The translations under genes and the position numbers were made by a program. Positions 1 to 9,639 of a stretch of DNA of 64,000 bases are shown here, piece after piece. The notes beneath the pieces are model-generated. The model ran no database searches and was not told the origin of the DNA. It saw only the letters and a list, made by a program, of their open reading frames with translations. Position 1 is the stretch's first letter. The number at the start of each line of letters is the position of its first letter. The stretch is from Pseudoalteromonas sp. EB27 (GTDB lineage: Bacteria > Pseudomonadota > Gammaproteobacteria > Enterobacterales > Alteromonadaceae), in the NCBI RefSeq assembly GCF_001974875.1, contig NZ_MTQD01000002.1, positions 1-64,000 of the forward strand, written 5' to 3'.

Positions 1-105
1 AAGTCTCTGAAGGGCCGTTGAAGACTACAACGTTGATAGGCAAGATGTGGAAGTGGTGTGAGCCATTAAGCTAACTTGTACTAATTACCCGTGAGGCTTA
101 ACCAT
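1..105 (+). rRNA. 23S rRNA, 3' end only
   Basis: The first ~105 bases match the conserved 3' end of gammaproteobacterial 23S rRNA, including the terminal block GTGAGGCTTAACC. The gene begins before the window. A 5S gene follows about 145 bp downstream, as in a standard rrn operon. The exact 3' end is estimated by analogy with E. coli. Confidence 0.93.
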
Positions 106-250
106 ACAACGCCAAACGCGTTTTATGCGACAGTTTAGACAGAAGTTAATATGACTAAAGTAGATATTACTTAAAGAAAGACTTAAAAAATATTATCAGA
201 TATTTTCCAAATTCAGTTAGTGCGTAGCGATACGGATTAACGCCCAAATT

Positions 251-369
251 TGCTTGGTGACAATAGCGTTTTGGACCCACCTGACTCCATGCCGAACTCA
301 GTAGTGAAACGAAACAGCGCCGATGATAGTGTAGCATTTGCTATGTGAAAGTAGGACATTACCAGGCTT
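251..369 (+). rRNA. rrf: 5S rRNA
   Basis: About 119 nt matching 5S rRNA: it starts TGCTTGGTGACAATAGCG, contains the conserved CCATGCCGAACTCAG block and the GCGCCGATGATAGTGT segment, and its ends (TGCTTGG / CCAGGCTT) pair as helix I. It lies at the normal place after 23S and is followed at once by an intrinsic terminator. Confidence 0.95.
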
Positions 370-379
370 CAAATTGTAG

Positions 380-410
380 AAAGCCCGACTAGAAATAGTC
401 GGGCTTTTTT
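380..410 (+). terminator. rrn operon terminator (copy 1)
   Basis: Stem AAGCCCGACTA / TAGTCGGGCTT with a GAAA tetraloop, followed by a T-run. It lies 11 bp after 5S rRNA and closes the operon. It is the first of three related terminators. Confidence 0.93.
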
Positions 411-583
411 ACGTCTGCAGAAAAGTAGAATATGCGTAATTAACATCCACTCACAGCAACACCTAGCACGTAGGTCGGGCGTAGCGACTCCCGATCCAAT
501 AATAGTGTACATATATTATGTGACACTTTACCGCTCTGGGCACTACGACATCCTACTGCGTAGCGCACCGACCTCAAATTGTA

Positions 584-615
584 GAAAGCCCGAATCTAAC
601 GATTCGGGCTTTTTT
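584..615 (+). terminator. Repeated terminator (copy 2)
   Basis: Stem AAGCCCGAATC / GATTCGGGCTT followed by a T-run. Same flanking bases as the rrn terminator at 380-410 but with compensated loop-side changes, so the hairpin has been kept while the sequence drifted. Confidence 0.85.
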
Positions 616-819
616 ACGTCTGCAGAAAAGTGTAATTAATAGACACTCACATCAACATCCATCACGTAGGGCGAGCGAGCGCAGCGACTCCCGACGCTAG
701 AATCACAACAAAATCCCTCAATAACTCAGTCGGCCAATACAGCAGCCTTTGCTACGTGACTCTCCACCGCTGTGGGCACTCCGACATCCTACTGCGTAGC
801 GCACCGACTTCACATTGTA

Positions 820-853
820 GAAAGTCCTAATCGAAAGAGTCGGGCTTTTTTTA
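820..853 (+). terminator. Repeated terminator (copy 3, degraded)
   Basis: Third copy. The left arm (AAGTCCTAATC) no longer matches the right arm (GAGTCGGGCTT) fully, but the T-run and flanks are retained. Probably weak. No gene is seen from about 870 to 1155 apart from AT-rich promoter-like DNA in front of the DUF2066 gene. Confidence 0.55.
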
Positions 854-1155
854 CGTCAGAAGAAAGGTTAAATGCGAGCGAATAACGAAAAAACTAAACC
901 ATAACATCATCAACTACTTACATTGAATACCTTCATGATCTAACTAAACCCGAAAGGTTCGCGTTTTAAAAGTGTAGTAAAGTTAAATGTAGGTGAATAG
1001 CGTACAACTCACTCAACTATCTTATTCATATTTAATCTTTTTTACTTTCTATAAAAGCTAATTACTTTCATTTCCTTAGATAACAAATTTAATTTTGCTT
1101 TGTTACTGTCTTTGATTTAGGATCAAATCAGTTTAAAACCAAGAACTAACAGCCT

Positions 1156-2211
1156 GTGTATAGATTATTAATTAGCGCCATATCCATTTTATTTTGTTTT
1201 TCTGCGTCGGCAGTTGAAGTAACTGATCTATATCAAGATATTTTAAAAGTGGATGACAAAACACGAGACACTCGATTAGCTGCGAGTCGTAAAGCTTTGC
1301 TCAATGTTTTAGTGAAAGTAAGCGGTGATGAAACTGCGGATCAAAATAAATTAGCACAGCAACGCACTAAAGATATTTCTGATTATATGCTTAAGTTTGA
1401 ATATGACGAGAGAGCAAATGGACAATTGAAACTCGTTGTTAAATTTGAAGCTCGAAAGATCAATGCGTTAATCAAAGAGTTAAACTTACCTTTATGGGGA
1501 GTGCAACGCCCGTTAGTCGCAATATGGTTAGGTATTGAGGACAATTGGCGCAGAGAATTAGTAACACAAGAAAGTTACCCGCAATTAGAGCAGTTAATTT
1601 ATGACAAAGCAGGACGCCGTGGTCTACCTGTCGTTGTGCCATTACTTGACTTACAAGATAGACGTTTAGTAGGTATTCCTGAGGTATGGGGTAACTTTTC
1701 AGAGCCAGTAGAAGAGGCCTCTAGGCGCTACAGTGCTGAGCGAAGTATTACAGCAAGAATGTATAAAGAAGCAGATAGCGAAAATTGGATTTTAGATTGG
1801 CGTTTTACTAATGATGATCAATTTGATTCAAATAGATTAACGGGCGATAAGCAGCAAATAGTGAGCCAAATGATTGATTCCTTAGCTCGAGGCCTTGCAA
1901 GCGAGTACGCTATTGATCCAAATGCTTATTATGAACAAGCCGCGGCCACGCTAACATTAAAAGGCACGCAAAGTTTTGTTGATATTGAATTAGCAAAGCA
2001 AAGATTATTGAATTTAAGCGTTGTTACGCAAGTTAAAATTGTTCGTAAAACACCAGAATTTGTAGAATTTAAACTAAACCACACTGGTAACCTAAGCGAT
2101 CTTAAAAAAGGGTTAGGGCTAGACTCCTCATTTAAAGATTATGAGGATCCACGCGCTTTTTATCATGTTGTTGATAAAAATAGCTTAGAGTATCAATGGA
2201 TAACGCCATAA
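1156..2211 (+). CDS. DUF2066 family exported protein
   Basis: 351 aa, starting at GTG with an N-terminal signal peptide (hydrophobic run LLISAISILFCFSASA, cleavage near residue 20), so it is exported to the periplasm. The body resembles the DUF2066 family of marine gammaproteobacteria, whose function is not established. No lipobox is present. Its last 16 bases overlap hda in another frame, implying cotranscription and translational coupling. No strong ribosome-binding site is visible before the GTG, so the start is less certain than the frame. Confidence 0.8.
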   Translation: MYRLLISAISILFCFSASAVEVTDLYQDILKVDDKTRDTRLAASRKALLNVLVKVSGDETADQNKLAQQRTKDISDYMLKFEYDERANGQLKLVVKFEARKINALIKELNLPLWGVQRPLVAIWLGIEDNWRRELVTQESYPQLEQLIYDKAGRRGLPVVVPLLDLQDRRLVGIPEVWGNFSEPVEEASRRYSAERSITARMYKEADSENWILDWRFTNDDQFDSNRLTGDKQQIVSQMIDSLARGLASEYAIDPNAYYEQAAATLTLKGTQSFVDIELAKQRLLNLSVVTQVKIVRKTPEFVEFKLNHTGNLSDLKKGLGLDSSFKDYEDPRAFYHVVDKNSLEYQWITP

Positions 2212-2921
2212 TGCTAACTTCTGAGCCGATGCAAATGGCATTACCGGTTACCTTGCCGGATGACGAAACATTTGCATCGTACTTTGGTGGGGAAGATTCG
2301 TTAGAGGTTAACCATTTAAAAGATAGCTTTTCGAAGTTAGCTAAAAAGTTTCAGTATACTTATTTATGTGGGTTAGGTGATTCGGGTAAGTCTCACCTTT
2401 TGTATGCAACCTGTATTAAAGCACAAGAGCGTGGCCTATCTAATATGCTGCTGTCTATGCGCGAAGTAGTTGACTTTGGACCTATGGTATTAGACGGTTT
2501 AGAAGCGCTTGATGTTCTATGTATTGATGACGTGCATTTAGTTGCAGGGAATGATGCATGGGAAAAAGCACTATTTAACTTTTTTAACCGGTTTAACGAA
2601 CCCGGAAAAATGTTAGTAGTAACTGCCGATTTACTTCCTAGCATGCTCAATATCTCGCTGCCTGACTTAGAGTCTCGTTTAACGTGGGGGACAACCTTTC
2701 AAATTCGTTCTATGAGTGATGACGATAAAGCACAAGCACTTGTTAAGCGCGCTCATATGCGCGGTCTTGAATTAAGTGATGAGTGTGCACGCTTTTTACT
2801 AACCCGTTTAAGCCGTGATATGCGTGCTTTATTAGATGTACTCGACAAATTAGATCATGCATCTATGGCAGCACAGCGAAAATTAACTATTCCTTTTATA
2901 AAATCAACGTTAAAGCTGTAG
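2196..2921 (+). CDS. hda: DnaA regulatory inactivator Hda
   Basis: 241 aa AAA+ protein related to DnaA domain III. In the known system Hda with ADP and the DNA-loaded sliding clamp stimulates ATP hydrolysis by DnaA, preventing re-initiation. Visible features are a clamp-binding motif near the N-terminus (QMALPV, residues 13-18), a P-loop GLGDSGKS (59-66), a Walker B region LDVLCIDD (D111, D112) and the family C-terminus RKLTIPFIKSTLKL. Length matches the family (about 230-250 aa). The start overlaps the DUF2066 stop; the ATG at 2196 has a GAG ribosome-binding trace, while the ATG at 2211 has none. Confidence 0.95.
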   Translation: MDNAIMLTSEPMQMALPVTLPDDETFASYFGGEDSLEVNHLKDSFSKLAKKFQYTYLCGLGDSGKSHLLYATCIKAQERGLSNMLLSMREVVDFGPMVLDGLEALDVLCIDDVHLVAGNDAWEKALFNFFNRFNEPGKMLVVTADLLPSMLNISLPDLESRLTWGTTFQIRSMSDDDKAQALVKRAHMRGLELSDECARFLLTRLSRDMRALLDVLDKLDHASMAAQRKLTIPFIKSTLKL

Positions 2922-2923
2922 TA

Positions 2924-2948
2924 GGTCTAGAATCTAGACCCTTCTTTC
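2924..2948 (+). terminator. Probable terminator after hda
   Basis: Inverted repeat GGTCTAGA-A-TCTAGACC directly after the hda stop codon, followed by the T-rich CTTCTTTC. The T-run is imperfect, so it is of moderate strength. Confidence 0.6.
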
Positions 2949-2968
2949 AGTTATCATAAGCTATTATC

Positions 2969-3231
2969 AGAGCGTGTTTACCTTTCCTGATTGGAATTTG
3001 TTTAACTTAAGAGTGCTTTAATCACGTCGTGAGGACTTTAGCATAGTATTTATATGCGAAACCCGAACAACAAAGAGAGTAGCCTCCGAGATAAACACTT
3101 CAAACTGCATGTGTTTGGTCTTTATTTAGCGTTATTGCATGATTTATGTAGGAAACTACAGCCCAATGCTTAACCTTATTTAATAACCAACCACACTGTT
3201 GTAAAGCAATCTTGAAAGGCCAACACGCTCT
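2969..3231. mobile_element. 263-bp inverted-repeat element (MITE-like or structured RNA)
   Basis: The ends are inverted copies: AGAGCGTGTTTACCTTTC at 2969-2986 and GAAAGGCCAACACGCTCT at 3214-3231, 18 bp with only the TAC/GGC core mismatched. Flanking triplets outside GAGCGTGTT...AACACGCTC are TCA and TTA, both of the form TNA but not identical, so a target duplication is not proven. No transposase is inside, only a 39-codon ORF. It fills the gap between the hda terminator and pheS. A short non-autonomous transposon derivative is the simplest reading. A structured leader of pheST is the alternative. Confidence 0.6.
3054..3173 (+). other. 39-codon ORF inside the inverted-repeat element
   Basis: ATG at 3054 to TAA at 3171 encodes a basic 39-residue peptide beginning MRNPNNKESSLRDKHF and ending CRKLQPNA. 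An in-frame TAG lies five codons upstream of the ATG and no ribosome-binding site is seen. It is not a Phe-rich attenuator peptide. It may be a fragment of a former transposase or simply chance. Confidence 0.25.
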
Positions 3232-3251
3232 TAAGCAATCACCTTCTGTGA

Positions 3252-4247
<996 letters not shown>

Positions 4248-4262
4248 GAGTGAAACAATAAA

Positions 4263-6650
4263 ATGAAATTTAGTGAAAAGTGGTTAAGAGAGTGGGTTAA
4301 TCCTGCTATTGATACGCAAGCTCTTTCGGAACAGCTTTCAATGGCTGGTCTAGAAGTTGATGGTGTTGAGCCTGCTGCTGCCAAATTTAATGGCGTAGTT
4401 GTTGGTGAAGTTGTTGAATGTGAGCAGCACCCTGATGCAGATAAACTGCGTGTTACCAAAATTAACGTCGGTGGCGATGAGCTACTTGATATCGTGTGTG
4501 GAGCACCAAATTGTCGTTTAGGTATTAAAGTTGCTGTTGCGACTGTGGGCGCTGTACTTCCTGGTGACTTTAAAATTAAAAAAGCCAAACTACGCGGTCA
4601 ACCTTCAAACGGAATGCTATGTGCTTTTGTTGAGCTAGGTATTAGCGAAGAAGGCGACGGCATTATGGAATTGCCAAGCGATGCACCAGTAGGCACTGAT
4701 TTACGTGACTACCTAGGTCTTGATGATAATATTATAGATGTTGATTTAACACCAAACCGTGGTGACTGTTTAGGCATTAAAGGCCTTGCTCGTGAAGTAG
4801 GCGTTTTAAACAGTATTGACGTAAATGTATTAGATATTCCAGCGGTTACCCCAACAATTGACGATAAAATATCGATTGAATTAGTGAACGAAGATGCATG
4901 TCCTCGTTACCTTGGTCGTGTGATCAAAGGCATTAACCTTGATGCAGAAACACCGCTTTGGATGGTTGAAAAGCTACGCCGCAGTGGCGTACGTTCAATC
5001 GACCCAGTAGTTGATGTTACAAACTATGTATTACTTGAGCTTGGTCACCCAATGCACGCGTTTGATTTAAATGCGATTGAAGGTGGTATTAAAGTACGTA
5101 GTGCAAACGCAGATGAAGAACTTGTTTTATTAGACGGTAACACCGCTAAATTAAACAACACTACACTTGTGATAGCCGATCATAACAAAGCACTTGCAAT
5201 AGCGGGTATTTTTGGTGGTGAGCAATCAGGTGTTACAGATAAAACATCTGATATATTACTTGAAAGCGCATTTTTTAATCCTGTAGCAATTGCAGGGCAA
5301 GCACGTAGCTACGGTTTACACACTGATGCTTCACACCGTTATGAACGCGGTGTTGATTTTGCTCTGCAACATGATGCAATGGAACGTGCAACAGCGCTAC
5401 TTCTTGAAATCGTAGGCGGTCAAGCAGGCCCAGTTGTTGAAGCTGTAGCGGCTGACAAACTACCAAAAGTGACTGAAGTACGTCTTCGTCGAGCTCGTTT
5501 AGACCGTGTTATTGGTCATCATATTGAAGATGCTAAAGTAACAGATATTCTTACGCGTTTAGGTCTTGATGTTAAAGTAGAAAATGAAAGCTGGAGTGCG
5601 GACGTACCAAGCTACCGTTTTGATATTCGCATCGAAGAAGATTTAATTGAAGAAGTAGCACGTGTTTACGGTTACAACAGCATTCCTAATGTTGCACCAA
5701 CTGCAAAACTTAAAATGACGACGCATAACGAAGCAACTATTGCGCTTAGCAAGTTCCGCAATACGTTAGTGACTCGTGGTTATCAAGAAGCAATTACATA
5801 CAGCTTTGTAGACCCTAAAGCACAAGCTATTTTACACCCAGAGTGTGAAGCAATGGTATTACCGCACCCTATTTCAATTGAAATGTCAGCGATGCGTGTA
5901 AGTTTAATGCCGGGTTTATTAGCGTCTGTAGCGTATAACCAAAATCGCCAACAGCCTCGTATTCGTTTATTCGAACATGGTCTTAAATTTATAAGCGACG
6001 AAAGTGCAGAAAATGGTGTTTACCAAGTACCGGTTATTGGTGGCGTTATCACGGGTCTTGTAAATGGTGAACATTGGGTTGAAGAAAAACGTAACGTTGA
6101 TTTTTACGATTTAAAAGGTGATGTTGAAGCCTTACTTGCAATTACTAATGACGTTACTCGCTTTGAAATTAAAGCCGAGCAGTCAGATGGACTTCATCCT
6201 GGTCAATCAGCTGTAATATATGTTGATGGCAAAAAGGTTGGTTTTTTTGGTGCTTTACATCCTCAAGCTCAAAAGTCGTTAGATATCAACAACGCAACTT
6301 TTGTTTTTGAAATTGAAATGTCAGCAATAGAAAAAAGAAATTTACCGCAAGCAGAAGGGGTGTCTAAATTCCCTTCAAATCGCCGCGACATCGCGATTTT
6401 AGTGGCAGACAGCGTTAAATCTGGCGACATTTTAAGCGTGATCGAAAAAGTTGGCGGAAATCAATTGGTTGACCTAAACTTATTCGATGTGTATAAGGGC
6501 AAAGGTATTGAGCCAAATTATAAGAGTTTGGCGATTGCTCTAACACTGCAAGCGGTTGATAGAACACTCGAAGAGAAAGATATCAATCTAGTAGTTGATA
6601 ACGTGGTGGCCGAATTGGCCGAACAGTTTAATGCATCGTTGAGGGACTAG
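4263..6650 (+). CDS. pheT: Phenylalanine--tRNA ligase beta subunit
   Basis: 795 aa, the usual length. It carries an N-terminal tRNA-binding (EMAP/OB-fold) domain (about residues 40-150), the B3/B4 editing module around residues 210-380, a B5 domain (about 400-475), and a C-terminal ferredoxin-fold anticodon-binding domain recognised by [14 protein letters not shown]. It forms the heterotetramer with PheS and edits Tyr-tRNA-Phe. It lies between pheS and ihfA with very short gaps (15 and 2 bp), so the three form one operon as in E. coli. Confidence 0.97.
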   Translation: MKFSEKWLREWVNPAIDTQALSEQLSMAGLEVDGVEPAAAKFNGVVVGEVVECEQHPDADKLRVTKINVGGDELLDIVCGAPNCRLGIKVAVATVGAVLPGDFKIKKAKLRGQPSNGMLCAFVELGISEEGDGIMELPSDAPVGTDLRDYLGLDDNIIDVDLTPNRGDCLGIKGLAREVGVLNSIDVNVLDIPAVTPTIDDKISIELVNEDACPRYLGRVIKGINLDAETPLWMVEKLRRSGVRSIDPVVDVTNYVLLELGHPMHAFDLNAIEGGIKVRSANADEELVLLDGNTAKLNNTTLVIADHNKALAIAGIFGGEQSGVTDKTSDILLESAFFNPVAIAGQARSYGLHTDASHRYERGVDFALQHDAMERATALLLEIVGGQAGPVVEAVAADKLPKVTEVRLRRARLDRVIGHHIEDAKVTDILTRLGLDVKVENESWSADVPSYRFDIRIEEDLIEEVARVYGYNSIPNVAPTAKLKMTTHNEATIALSKFRNTLVTRGYQEAITYSFVDPKAQAILHPECEAMVLPHPISIEMSAMRVSLMPGLLASVAYNQNRQQPRIRLFEHGLKFISDESAENGVYQVPVIGGVITGLVNGEHWVEEKRNVDFYDLKGDVEALLAITNDVTRFEIKAEQSDGLHPGQSAVIYVDGKKVGFFGALHPQAQKSLDINNATFVFEIEMSAIEKRNLPQAEGVSKFPSNRRDIAILVADSVKSGDILSVIEKVGGNQLVDLNLFDVYKGKGIEPNYKSLAIALTLQAVDRTLEEKDINLVVDNVVAELAEQFNASLRD

Positions 6651-6652
6651 AT

Positions 6653-6952
6653 ATGGCGCTTACTAAAGCCGACATAGCTGAACACCTATTTGAAAAGCTC
6701 GGGATCAATAAAAAAGATGCCAAAGATTTAGTTGAAGCGTTTTTTGAAGAAATCCGCTCAGCGCTAGAAAAAGGCGAGCAGGTTAAGCTCTCTGGATTTG
6801 GTAACTTTGATCTTCGAGACAAAAAAGAAAGACCAGGCCGCAATCCGAAAACAGGCGAAGATATTCCTATTTCGGCACGTCGCGTGGTGACTTTTCGACC
6901 AGGTCAAAAGCTTAAAACCCGCGTAGAAGTGGGCACAAGCAAAGCAAAATAA
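6653..6952 (+). CDS. ihfA: Integration host factor alpha subunit
   Basis: 99 aa DNA-bending protein of the HU/IHF family, partner of IhfB. It shows the signature [21 protein letters not shown], including the proline at the tip of the beta-arm that intercalates into DNA. The first residues [17 protein letters not shown] match the alpha rather than the beta subunit. It begins 2 bp after pheT, the standard gammaproteobacterial order, and an intrinsic terminator follows. Confidence 0.97.
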   Translation: MALTKADIAEHLFEKLGINKKDAKDLVEAFFEEIRSALEKGEQVKLSGFGNFDLRDKKERPGRNPKTGEDIPISARRVVTFRPGQKLKTRVEVGTSKAK

Positions 6953-6953
6953 A

Positions 6954-6980
6954 AAGAGGCAGCGTAAGCTGCCTTTTTTA
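6954..6980 (+). terminator. Terminator of the pheST-ihfA operon
   Basis: Stem GGCAGC / GCTGCC with a GTAA loop followed by a T-run, just after the ihfA stop. Confidence 0.92.
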
Positions 6981-6989
6981 TTGTCTAAA

Positions 6990-7013
6990 ATAACTCCGCT
7001 CTAGCGGAGTTAT
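6990..7013. terminator. Bidirectional terminator between ihfA and the DUF2989 gene
   Basis: Near-perfect palindrome ATAACTCCGCTCTAGCGGAGTTATT between convergent genes. A/T tracts flank both sides (AAAA before, TATTTAG after). It probably stops minus-strand transcription from the lipoprotein gene as well. Confidence 0.6.
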
Positions 7014-7038
7014 TTAGTTGTACCGTTAGAAAACTTTT

Positions 7039-7839
7039 TTAAAACTCTCGAGGAGATACAAAATCACCTGCCATTATTTGCTGAAATGTTTGCTCTGCAA
7101 GTACATCTAGGCTGTCTAAGCTTTTACCATTCGTTATTAATTGCTGCTCAATTTCAAACACGTCAATATTTTCAATCCCCGACATTTGCGCTACTTTAGA
7201 AAATATATATGCATGTTTAAATTTATCATGTTTATAAAAAAGACTAATAAGTGATGTATACACTTCAGGATTCGGTACGTTGCCTTTTTTATTGAGTTCT
7301 AAAGTTTTATAAAGCAAATCGATGGTTTTTTCATCATCAAATTTAATATAGTACGATGCTAGAAAAAATTGCATTTCGGCACTTTGCGTTACACTTTTGT
7401 CATTTTCTATCGCTAATAATTTAGTCAGTGCACTTTGGTTATTATTTCGTGACCATTGGTAGTAGAGCAAACCTGGATGGTTTGTATTTTGGGTATCTTG
7501 ATATAAGCGAGTCATTTCTTTAATGCTCGTTAATTGACCGTCAATACGTGACGTTTTTTTAGCTTTTAACTTAATATGTTCAATTTTAGCGGCCACAGTT
7601 ATACATTGGTTATAGGATTCAAAGTCCTTGAGTAATTGGTATTTATTTTCATCAGTAGGGTCTTTGTATTCTATGTAACGTTTGATAATCACATCAGAAC
7701 GCTCATCCTTGCAGTGGCTGTCTTTGTTTAAGTCGCTACAAAAGCCAGGTGTTTCTTTGCACACTTGTGCGAGTGTCAACGGTTCTTCACACCCTGTCAA
7801 CGTTAGCAAACCCAATAGTACACTTGCTTTTTTAAGCAT
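7039..7839 (-). CDS. DUF2989 family lipoprotein
   Basis: 266 aa. A lipoprotein signal is clear: MLKKASVLLGLLTLTGC with lipobox LTGC (Cys17), so the mature protein is lipid-anchored. It has three further cysteines soon after the anchor (CKETPGFC, HC). The remainder is mostly alpha-helical with TPR-like spacing around residues 140-240. The pattern matches DUF2989 proteins of Vibrio and Shewanella, whose function is unknown. The gene stands alone, convergent with ihfA and divergent from the GAPDH gene. Confidence 0.8.
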   Translation of the reverse strand: MLKKASVLLGLLTLTGCEEPLTLAQVCKETPGFCSDLNKDSHCKDERSDVIIKRYIEYKDPTDENKYQLLKDFESYNQCITVAAKIEHIKLKAKKTSRIDGQLTSIKEMTRLYQDTQNTNHPGLLYYQWSRNNNQSALTKLLAIENDKSVTQSAEMQFFLASYYIKFDDEKTIDLLYKTLELNKKGNVPNPEVYTSLISLFYKHDKFKHAYIFSKVAQMSGIENIDVFEIEQQLITNGKSLDSLDVLAEQTFQQIMAGDFVSPREF

Positions 7840-8013
7840 CCCTTAACCCCAAATGAATATCCACCTTGCTATTCTAACGCAATCATTTAACGCCTAACAG
7901 TAGAGAATAACTTCAGATTAAATTAGAATAGCCCTGCCTGAGGTGCATTACTCTCAAAATATAGTGCATTTTTAAAGGCTATCCGTTCAAAATGATAAAC
8001 TTAGGTAAATAAA

Positions 8014-9456
8014 ATGACCTCATCTCACGAGTTAGAATACACAAATAGTTGGCAAGAGCGCCAAGATTACGCAGAAAGCATGCAACCAATCATTGGTAAA
8101 CTTTACCGTAATCGTGGTATCGAAATCGCTGTATATGGCCGTCCTCTCGTAAATGCCAGTACTATTGATATTATCAAATCTCATAAAACCGTTGCTCAGT
8201 TTGAAGGCACTAAATTACGTTTGCGCGAAAGCTTTCCATTTTTAGAAGCTATCAGCAAAATGGAATTAAACTCTGCGCGTATTGATATTGGTAAACTTGC
8301 ATATAGCTATTTGTTCACAGAAGCAGCTAAAGGCCGCTCAGTAGAAGAATTTGTAAAAGATGAACTTGCAGAAATAGCTGACTTACCAGCGAAAGAACCA
8401 CGCGATGTTGTATTGTATGGTTTTGGTCGTATTGGTCGTTTACTAGCGCGTTTATTAATTGAAAAATCAGGTCCATATGCAGATTTACGTTTGCGCGCTA
8501 TTGTTGTGCGTGGCGGTAAAGATGGGGATCTTGAAAAGCGCGCAAGCTTACTGCGTCGTGATTCAATTCACGGTCCTTTCAATGGTTCAATCACTATTGA
8601 TAAAGAGCGTAATGCAATTAAAGCTAACGGTAGCTACATTCAAGTTATTTACGCTAACTCTCCTAGCGAAATTGATTACACTCAATACGGTATCGACGAT
8701 GCATTAATTGTTGATAACACCGGTATTTGGAAAGACGAAGCGGGCCTTGGCCAGCATCTAGAGTGTAAGGGCGCTGCAAAAGTATTATTAACAGCTCCTG
8801 CAAAAGGTAATATCAAAAACATCGTATATGGTGTTAATAACAAAGATATTTTACCTGAAGATAAAATCGTTTGTGCAGCAAGCTGTACAACTAATGCAAT
8901 TACACCAACGCTTAAAGCACTAAACGATAAGTTTGGTATTAATAATGGTCATGTTGAAACTGTACACTCGTACACGAACGATCAAAACCTTATTGATAAC
9001 TACCACAAAGCAGAGCGCCGTGGCCGTGCCGCAGCACTTAACATGGTAATTACTGAAACAGGGGCTGCAAAAGCGGTTTCAAAAGCATTACCAGAGCTTG
9101 AAGGCAAATTAACAGGTAACGCAATCCGCGTACCTACACCTAATGTGTCGCTAGCTATTTTAAATCTTAACTTAGCAACAAGCACATCAGTTGAAGAGCT
9201 AAACGCATTTTTACGCGATACTGCACTTCATTCAGACTTACGTGACCAAATTGATTACACCGCATCAACGGAAATTGTATCTACCGATTTAGTAGGTAGC
9301 CGTTACGCAGGTGTTGTTGATTCACAAGCAACGATTGTTGAAGATAACCGTATCGTTTTATATGTATGGTACGACAATGAGTTTGGTTACAGCTGCCAAG
9401 TAGTTCGTTGTATGCGCGATATGGCCGAAGTGTCATTCCCAAGTTTACCTCGCTAA
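8014..9456 (+). CDS. Glyceraldehyde-3-phosphate dehydrogenase with N-terminal extension
   Basis: 480 aa against about 330 for classical GAPDH. The Rossmann motif GFGRIGRLLARLL begins at residue 136, so about 130 residues precede the NAD-binding domain. The catalytic motif CAASCTTNAITP has its nucleophile at Cys291, and the C-terminal NEFGYSCQVVR is canonical. It catalyses oxidation of glyceraldehyde-3-phosphate, or the reverse reaction. Long GAPDHs of this type occur in marine gammaproteobacteria beside a standard GapA; whether this one is glycolytic or gluconeogenic cannot be told from sequence. It is monocistronic, with its own terminator. Confidence 0.92.
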   Translation: MTSSHELEYTNSWQERQDYAESMQPIIGKLYRNRGIEIAVYGRPLVNASTIDIIKSHKTVAQFEGTKLRLRESFPFLEAISKMELNSARIDIGKLAYSYLFTEAAKGRSVEEFVKDELAEIADLPAKEPRDVVLYGFGRIGRLLARLLIEKSGPYADLRLRAIVVRGGKDGDLEKRASLLRRDSIHGPFNGSITIDKERNAIKANGSYIQVIYANSPSEIDYTQYGIDDALIVDNTGIWKDEAGLGQHLECKGAAKVLLTAPAKGNIKNIVYGVNNKDILPEDKIVCAASCTTNAITPTLKALNDKFGINNGHVETVHSYTNDQNLIDNYHKAERRGRAAALNMVITETGAAKAVSKALPELEGKLTGNAIRVPTPNVSLAILNLNLATSTSVEELNAFLRDTALHSDLRDQIDYTASTEIVSTDLVGSRYAGVVDSQATIVEDNRIVLYVWYDNEFGYSCQVVRCMRDMAEVSFPSLPR

Positions 9457-9472
9457 TTTATTTGCAGTGACT

Positions 9473-9501
9473 TAAAAGCCAGCATGTTGCTGGCTTTTTT
9501 G
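9473..9501 (+). terminator. Terminator of the GAPDH gene
   Basis: Stem AAAGCCAGCA / TGCTGGCTTT with a short TGT loop, followed by a T-run, 17 bp after the stop codon. Confidence 0.9.
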
Positions 9502-9639
9502 GTCGTGTATTATTTTTAAAGCGTATGCCTTGTGATAGGCTTTAATTAAGAAAATGCACATTCATTTTACTATTTACAAAATAATGTCAGTTCTGTGAAT
9601 TAATAAACAGATAAACTTATTCAACCTAAAGGTTTTTCC

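Larger units (their letters stand above)
371..870 (+). repeat. Tandem array of terminator plus REP-like units after 5S
   Basis: Three tandem units begin at 371, 576 and 812, each with (A/C)ATTGTAGAAAG followed by an intrinsic terminator. Units 1 and 2 (about 205 and 236 bp) continue with CGTCTGCAGAAAAG, a REP-like block (CACGTAGG...GCGACTCCCGA) and an opposing block (ATCCTACTGCGTAGCGCACCGAC) that partly pairs with it. Unit 3 is a truncated, diverged start. Inside units 1 and 2 are stretches that resemble the 3' half of 5S (for example CCTTTGCTACGTGA near 748). These may be decayed 5S duplicates; that part is inference. Confidence 0.75.

Noticed and set aside
2969-3231. attC site / integron cassette boundary
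   Set aside because: The ends are in the wrong order for RYYYAAC...GTTRRRY and the spacing is far too long; no integrase is nearby.
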